This document shows positions 1 to 6,090 of a DNA stretch of 6,090 nt, piece after piece. The notes under the pieces are model-generated. The model worked only from the letters and a program-made list of their open reading frames with translations. It ran no database searches and was not told where the DNA came from. The first letter of the stretch is position 1. The number at the start of each line of letters is the position of its first letter. The position numbers and the translations under genes were made by a program. Source of the stretch: Bacteroidota bacterium (GTDB lineage: Bacteria > Bacteroidota > Rhodothermia > Rhodothermales > JAAAOL01); contig JAAAOL010000330.1 of NCBI GenBank assembly GCA_009908885.1, positions 1 through 6,090 on the forward strand. The letters run 5' to 3'.

Positions 1-40
1 GGACGGGTGTCGGGGTGGACGTATGGACGTGACGCTCCTC

Positions 41-64
41 CAACCCTTCAACCTTTCAACCCTC
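41..64. repeat. Three imperfect tandem octamers (CAACCYTT-like)
   Basis: Three adjacent units read CAACCCTT (41-48), CAACCTTT (49-56) and CAACCCTC (57-64) on the plus strand, flanked by CTCC-type pyrimidines. The result is a strand-asymmetric tract, all pyrimidine apart from the AA in each unit. It may be a simple-sequence tract prone to slippage. No function can be assigned. Confidence 0.5.
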
Positions 65-69
65 CATAC

Positions 70-93
70 ACCAACTCATGAACCGGAGTTGGT
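70..93. repeat. Perfect 8-base inverted repeat with 8-base spacer
   Basis: ACCAACTC (70-77) and GAGTTGGT (86-93) are exact inverted copies separated by ATGAACCG. The arms are less GC-rich than the surroundings and no T run follows on either strand, which argues against a simple terminator. It could be an RNA hairpin at the 3' end of the ABC operon or a dyad protein-binding site upstream of a gene beyond the window edge. Nothing in the window separates these readings. Confidence 0.4.
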
Positions 94-147
94 AGGACAG
101 GCACGGGCCATCATGCCAGCAGCGCATCCTCACGCAACACAGCTTGT

Positions 148-164
148 CCCGACACCCTGTCGGG
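148..164 (-). repeat. Short hairpin 49 bases after the permease stop
   Basis: CCCGACA (148-154) and TGTCGGG (158-164) are perfect inverted copies around a 3-base loop. A weaker outer pairing of AGCTT (141-145) with AAGCT (180-184) surrounds it, and CACGCAA occurs on both sides (131-137 and 169-175). On the minus strand this would fold in the 3' untranslated part of the permease message. No T run follows, so it may be a stabilising or Rho-assisted 3' structure, or have no role. The inverted repeat is plain to see; the function is a guess. Confidence 0.45.
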
Positions 165-212
165 GAAACACGCAATACGAAGCTATACGGACATCGCCCG
201 GCGAAAGCGGTA

Positions 213-2702
213 TTATTCCGCGCGCAGGACGAATAGCGGACGGACGTGCGTCGGCCGCCAGGCGACGAGCGCCGCGCTGCTGAGCGCCAGCGCGATAGCC
301 AGCAGCACCATTCCCGCCGCCAGGCTCGGATCGAGGACGAGCGACAGGTCCCACAGCCGCTCCAGCCCCTGCAGCACCCCCCAGACGGCCAGGATGCCCA
401 GCCCTCCTGCGATGAGCCCGAGCAGCCCGTTTTCCAGCAGGATGGTGCCCAGCACGTGCCAGGCCGAGTACCCGATGGCCTTGAGGACGCCCAGTTCGCG
501 CCGACGCTCCACCATGGCCAGCCCCACGGCGTTGGCGATGAGCACCATGCCCGCCACGAACGACAGCCCCGCGATGGCGACGACGAACAGGAAGAGCCCT
601 TCGTAGACGCGCACGAGGTAGTCGTTCACGTCGGCGCTCGTGATCACCATGGCCTCGGGCAGCGCTGCCCCGACCCGATCCGCCACCGCATCCAGCCGAC
701 CGGACGGAGCTGCCACGCTGAAGGCCGCAGCGGCCTGCTCACCCCCCATCGCCAGTGCCGTTTCGCGGGGGACGAGCAGCCCGCGCGCTCGGGCCATAAA
801 GGCCCCAGCCTCGGGCTCGTAGAATCCCGCCACGACGAGCGATTTGCGGAGTTCGCCGGTCGCCACCTCCAGCGTATCTCCGCGCGTCAGGGATGGGGAC
901 ACGTCCCGCAGCCGGGCCGGGGCGAAGGCCTCGTCGGAGGCTCCCGTCCACGTCCCCTCCACGAGTTCGACGTTCCAGGTAACGTGCGCCGCGTCCCGAC
1001 CGTCGAGCGTGGTCAGCATCAGGAGTGGCCGATCACCGGGGCCGGTGACCTGAACGTTGGCGAAGGTGCTTGTCACGACCTCGGCATCGATGTCCTGCAG
1101 GGCGGTCCGCAACGCGCTGCTGTCGGCGGGTTGCCCGAAGGCGAGCAGGTTGTACGCTCCGAAGCTCACGTAGCGAGCATCGACCTGCTGACGGGCGTTC
1201 TGCATGGACGAGGCGGCGAGGCCGATGGCGAGAACACCGACGAAAAGCGCCACGAGCGCAGCCACCGAGCGCACCGGGCGATGCCGCAGGTTGCGCTGGG
1301 CCATCCCCAACAGCGGAAAGCCTGGCACCGGCACCCGCACGACGGCCAGCAGCGCGAGGCCCAGCAAGCTCCCGAAGACGACCACCCCCACCAGGCCGCC
1401 CGCGATGGCCCCGAACCCCTGGATGAGCGATCCGACGAGCAGGCTGCCGAGGCCGCCGAAGAGCACGAATAGCCCGGCATACAGCCCCACGGTCACCATC
1501 CGGGTGCGCCGCGTCGGCGTCGTGGGGAGTTGTCGCAACAGCACCGCCGGGCGCACGTCGCTGGCGCGCAGGATGGCCACGGCGCCGAAGATGACCGCCG
1601 TCAGCACCCCCGCCAGCACGCCCCCCGCCAGGTAGAGCGGCTCGACGTGGAAGTCCAGCAGGAACGGCAAGGCATCCATCACGACCCGCCGCAGCCACGC
1701 CGCCAGCCCGATGGCGCCGGCGACGCCAAGGATGCCGCCGATTCCGCCCAGCATCGCCGCCTCGATGCCGAAGAGCGCCAGCAGGTCGCGCCGCCGGTAC
1801 CCCATGGCCTTCAGCGCCGCAATCTCGGTCGTGCGCCGCGAGAGCATCACCTGGATCGTGTTAGCCACCCCGATCCCGCCGATCAGCAGGCCCAGCAGGC
1901 CCGCCGCCGGAAGGGCAAAGCCGAAGATCCTGGCGATGTCGCTGTGGTCTTGCTGCGGATGACGCGCCGTCCAGCCCGCAGATTGTACACGGGCCTCTAC
2001 GACAGTCTCCTGTCCCGGGGCAGGCACGGCCACGTTGACGTAGCGGACCACGTCCGGCTGCCCGACGAGACGTTGCGCCGTTTCCAGGCTGAAGAGGATC
2101 GTGCTGCCCTTCCGATCCGGGAGTTGCTCGGCGATGCCGCCGACCGTCAGCCGCACCGGGCGATGGCCGAGCCCGCCCGATAGCGAGAAGGCGTCGCCGG
2201 GACCGAGGGCGAGATGGCGCGCCAGATCCTGCGAGAGCACGGCGCGTCGTAGACCCTCCAGGGCCTGCGCCAGCGTCGCGCCTCCACGGAGGTCTACGTG
2301 CCCCAAGACCGGATACGACGTGGGATCGACGCCGAGGGTACGACTGACCAGGTAGAGCCGCCCGCTGCCCTCCGTACGCAGAAAGCCTGCCGATACCGGG
2401 GCGACGGAGGTGTACGCCTGCACCTGCCCGTCGCGAAGGAGGCTGTCGAGTACCGGCCACTCGCGCTGCGCAATCGGGCCCTCCCGCTCCAGCCGAAGGT
2501 CTCCGCCGAGTTGGAGCCGGGGCGAGACGAGCAAGGCATCCTCGATCATGCCCGCGAGCAGTTGCAGCCCGGTAAGCGCGAGGACGCCGAACGCGATGCA
2601 TGCCACGCCCAGGACGGCGCGTTGGCCGCTCCGCCGCAGCGATCGCGCGGCATAGCCGAGGTAGAACACGACCCGGCTTCCGTTCGATGCCCCTCGGCTC
2701 AT
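213..2702 (-). CDS. ABC transporter permease with two FtsX/MacB-type modules
   Basis: This 829-residue inner-membrane protein is the membrane partner of the ATPase encoded immediately upstream. It reads as two tandem FtsX modules. The first has a membrane segment near 29-51, a large extracytoplasmic domain (about 52-258), then segments near 262-284, 309-335 and 356-378. Two linker segments follow (about 403-424 and 430-455). The second module has segments near 478-498, 702-727, 751-777 and 793-815 around an extracytoplasmic domain (about 500-698). Each module carries the FtsX cytoplasmic motif: SRRTTEIAALKAMGY (288-302) and ERRRELGVLKAIGY (732-745). The C-terminus, THVRPLFVLR, matches the family ending. 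Ten segments, 829 residues and two modules fit the long YbbP-like class, where one chain replaces a dimer of four-segment MacB/LolC-type subunits. The ATG at 2702 overlaps the ATPase TGA and is preceded by GGGGGAG. Such permeases act in lipoprotein or lipid trafficking, efflux or mechanotransmission; which applies here cannot be told. Confidence 0.94.
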   Translation of the reverse strand: MSRGASNGSRVVFYLGYAARSLRRSGQRAVLGVACIAFGVLALTGLQLLAGMIEDALLVSPRLQLGGDLRLEREGPIAQREWPVLDSLLRDGQVQAYTSVAPVSAGFLRTEGSGRLYLVSRTLGVDPTSYPVLGHVDLRGGATLAQALEGLRRAVLSQDLARHLALGPGDAFSLSGGLGHRPVRLTVGGIAEQLPDRKGSTILFSLETAQRLVGQPDVVRYVNVAVPAPGQETVVEARVQSAGWTARHPQQDHSDIARIFGFALPAAGLLGLLIGGIGVANTIQVMLSRRTTEIAALKAMGYRRRDLLALFGIEAAMLGGIGGILGVAGAIGLAAWLRRVVMDALPFLLDFHVEPLYLAGGVLAGVLTAVIFGAVAILRASDVRPAVLLRQLPTTPTRRTRMVTVGLYAGLFVLFGGLGSLLVGSLIQGFGAIAGGLVGVVVFGSLLGLALLAVVRVPVPGFPLLGMAQRNLRHRPVRSVAALVALFVGVLAIGLAASSMQNARQQVDARYVSFGAYNLLAFGQPADSSALRTALQDIDAEVVTSTFANVQVTGPGDRPLLMLTTLDGRDAAHVTWNVELVEGTWTGASDEAFAPARLRDVSPSLTRGDTLEVATGELRKSLVVAGFYEPEAGAFMARARGLLVPRETALAMGGEQAAAAFSVAAPSGRLDAVADRVGAALPEAMVITSADVNDYLVRVYEGLFLFVVAIAGLSFVAGMVLIANAVGLAMVERRRELGVLKAIGYSAWHVLGTILLENGLLGLIAGGLGILAVWGVLQGLERLWDLSLVLDPSLAAGMVLLAIALALSSAALVAWRPTHVRPLFVLRAE

Positions 2703-2713
2703 GCCGCTCCCCC
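2699..2713 (-). promoter_or_regulatory. ATGA stop/start overlap with Shine-Dalgarno for the permease
   Basis: On the minus strand the sequence GGGGGAGCGGCATGA places a purine-rich ribosome site (GGGGGAG, 2713-2707) four bases before the permease ATG (2702-2700). That ATG shares bases with the ATPase TGA (2701-2699). The overlap fixes the permease start and predicts translational coupling, so the two subunits should be made together. It is the best ribosome site seen in the window. Confidence 0.8.
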
Positions 2714-3490
2714 GTCGGATGCCACCTGCACGGCGTACGCATCGGCGTCGGAGGCAAAGCGACCGTCGACCAGATGCAGGATGCGATCCGCCCGCGCCGC
2801 CACCTGCGGATCGTGCGTCACGACGACGATGGTGACGCCCAGTTCATCGCGGAGGCGTCCGAACAGGTCGAGGATCTGGGCGCCCGTGGTCGTGTCGAGG
2901 TTGCCGGTCGGCTCGTCGGCCACCAGCAGAGCCGGCTCGGTGACCAGGGCCCGGGCGATGGCGACGCGTTGCTGCTGCCCGCCAGAAAGCTGATGCGGAC
3001 GATGGTCCCGCCGGTCGGCCAGGCCCACACGTTCCAGCATCTCCGCCGCCCGTGCCCGCGCCTCCCGCCGCTTCGGGCCGACGTAGAGCGGCGCTTCCAC
3101 GTTTTCCTGGGCCGTCAGCGTCGGGATCAGATTGAACGTCTGAAAGACGATGCCGATGTGCTCGTTGCGCAGCCGCGCCAGATCCCGCTCGTGCAGGTGC
3201 GTGATGTCCCGCCCGTCGACCACGATGCGTCCACGCGTCGGCACGTCGAGGCCAGCGATGAGACCGAGGAGCGTCGACTTGCCGGAGCCCGACGGTCCCG
3301 TGATGGCGACCCACTCGCCCGAGGCCACCTCGAATGAGACGCCGTGCAACACGTGCACCTCGGTGTCGCCGAGGGGAAGCGTGCGGGTGACTTCGCGAAC
3401 GAGAACGACAGGAGGAGCCACGGGCGAGCGATGGAGCGTGCGACGGACGACTGATGCCGTATATCGAGCGTTGCCCCCCGGTTGTTGCAT
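2699..3490 (-). CDS. ABC transporter ATP-binding protein, MacB/LolD type
   Basis: This is the cytoplasmic motor subunit that binds and hydrolyses ATP to drive the permease encoded just downstream. The 263-residue reading shows Walker A GPSGSGKST (65-73), the Q-loop Q117 in FQTFNLIP, the ABC signature LSGGQQQR (168-175), Walker B ending in ADEPTGNLD (D192, catalytic E193) and the switch histidine in VVVTHD (H226). The QTFNLIPTLTAQENV stretch is characteristic of the MacB/LolD/FtsE-like branch, whose members pair with FtsX-fold permeases. The start is uncertain. ATG at 3490 is the only ATG before the domain, but it has no recognisable Shine-Dalgarno and adds about 27 residues before the usual first strand (VVLVREVTRTLPLG). 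A GTG at 3421 would give 240 residues, nearer the usual family length, also without a clear ribosome site. The TGA stop overlaps the permease ATG. Family is certain; the substrate is unknown. Pairing with a two-module permease recalls E. coli YbbA/YbbP, but no symbol is justified. Confidence 0.95.
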   Translation of the reverse strand: MQQPGGNARYTASVVRRTLHRSPVAPPVVLVREVTRTLPLGDTEVHVLHGVSFEVASGEWVAITGPSGSGKSTLLGLIAGLDVPTRGRIVVDGRDITHLHERDLARLRNEHIGIVFQTFNLIPTLTAQENVEAPLYVGPKRREARARAAEMLERVGLADRRDHRPHQLSGGQQQRVAIARALVTEPALLVADEPTGNLDTTTGAQILDLFGRLRDELGVTIVVVTHDPQVAARADRILHLVDGRFASDADAYAVQVASDGGAA

Positions 3491-3512
3491 GCGTCTTACG
3501 ACGAGCCCATCG

Positions 3513-3549
3513 AAAAAGCCCGCCCGGCCATGTCTAGCCGAGCGGGCTT
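3513..3549 (-). terminator. Rho-independent terminator of leuS
   Basis: Reading the minus strand, a 13-base arm AAGCCCGCTCGGC (3549-3537) is followed by an 8-base loop and the matching arm GCCGGGCGGGCTT (3528-3516). The arms pair fully in RNA, with one G-U wobble. Counting the last two bases of the second arm, the minus strand then has a run of five T (3517-3513). The hairpin begins about 32 bases after the leuS stop. The opposite strand has no T run after the stem, so it should act only for minus-strand transcription. It probably insulates the downstream ABC genes from leuS. Confidence 0.9.
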
Positions 3550-3581
3550 CGATGCGTCGTAATGCCGAACCGCGGGGGGCG

Positions 3582-6090
<2,509 letters not shown>

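Larger units (their letters stand above)
1..212. other. Non-coding region downstream of the permease gene
   Basis: No supportable gene is found between the permease TAA (215-213) and the window edge. Short open frames crossing it on either strand run into the permease in antisense or shifted frames and show no recognisable domain. The region holds two perfect short inverted repeats (70-93 and 148-164), a tandem octamer tract (41-64) and a 10-base inverted repeat (5-14 with 148-157). Neither hairpin is followed by a T run on the minus strand, so a classical Rho-independent terminator for the ABC operon is not visible here. The next gene lies outside the window. Confidence 0.7.

Noticed and set aside
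23..283. Plus-strand 86-codon frame at the window start
   Set aside because: It passes through the tandem repeat and both hairpins and ends in antisense to the permease. It has no ribosome site of note and no domain.
246..1472. Long plus-strand open frame of 408 codons opposite the permease
   Set aside because: It is fully antisense to a well-supported permease, its translation is rich in H, Q, R, P and D without any domain, and long antisense frames are expected in GC-rich genes.
288..2500. Repeated FtsX motifs in the permease as a recent duplication
   Set aside because: The two modules share only family-level motifs and differ widely in sequence. Two modules are the normal architecture of long YbbP-like permeases.
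1530..3337. Several plus-strand open frames of 217-245 codons opposite the permease and ATPase
   Set aside because: They have low-complexity, charged compositions and no motifs, and they overlap genes with clear catalytic or membrane signatures on the other strand.

Overview
The window is GC-rich bacterial DNA. All three convincing genes lie on the minus strand, so they read from high to low coordinates: leuS (leucyl-tRNA synthetase, 5' end outside the window), then an ABC-transporter ATPase, then a large FtsX/MacB-type ABC permease, then about 210 bases of non-coding DNA. The organism cannot be fixed from this sequence. The GC content, the rather acidic LeuS and the poor Shine-Dalgarno sites are compatible with a GC-rich member of the Bacteroidota/Rhodothermota group (Salinibacter or Rhodothermus relatives). 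Other GC-rich phyla such as Chloroflexota are not excluded, and this is a low-confidence inference.

Region by region (minus-strand order). 6090-3582: leuS, lacking only its extreme N-terminus; the class I HIGH and KMSKS motifs and the CP1 editing-site motifs are intact. 3549-3513: a strong Rho-independent terminator about 32 bases after the leuS stop, which closes the leuS transcript. 3490-2699: a MacB/LolD-type ATPase with every nucleotide-binding motif intact. 2702-213: an 829-residue permease with two FtsX modules and about ten membrane segments. Its ATG overlaps the ATPase stop in an ATGA junction, a sign of translational coupling. 212-1: no gene is seen, but there are two small perfect inverted repeats, a pyrimidine-rich tandem octamer repeat and a spaced 10-base inverted repeat.

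How the parts work together: leuS is a housekeeping translation gene and appears to be a separate transcription unit. The ATPase and permease form a two-gene cassette that should assemble into one inner-membrane transporter or mechanotransmission complex, with two ATPase copies per two-module permease. Its substrate cannot be read from the sequence, and no HlyD-type adaptor, outer-membrane factor or regulator is visible in the window.

No previously undescribed system is evident. The points most worth a second look are the unusual geometry between the leuS terminator and the ATPase start, with an uncertain ATPase start codon, and the structured non-coding block after the permease.
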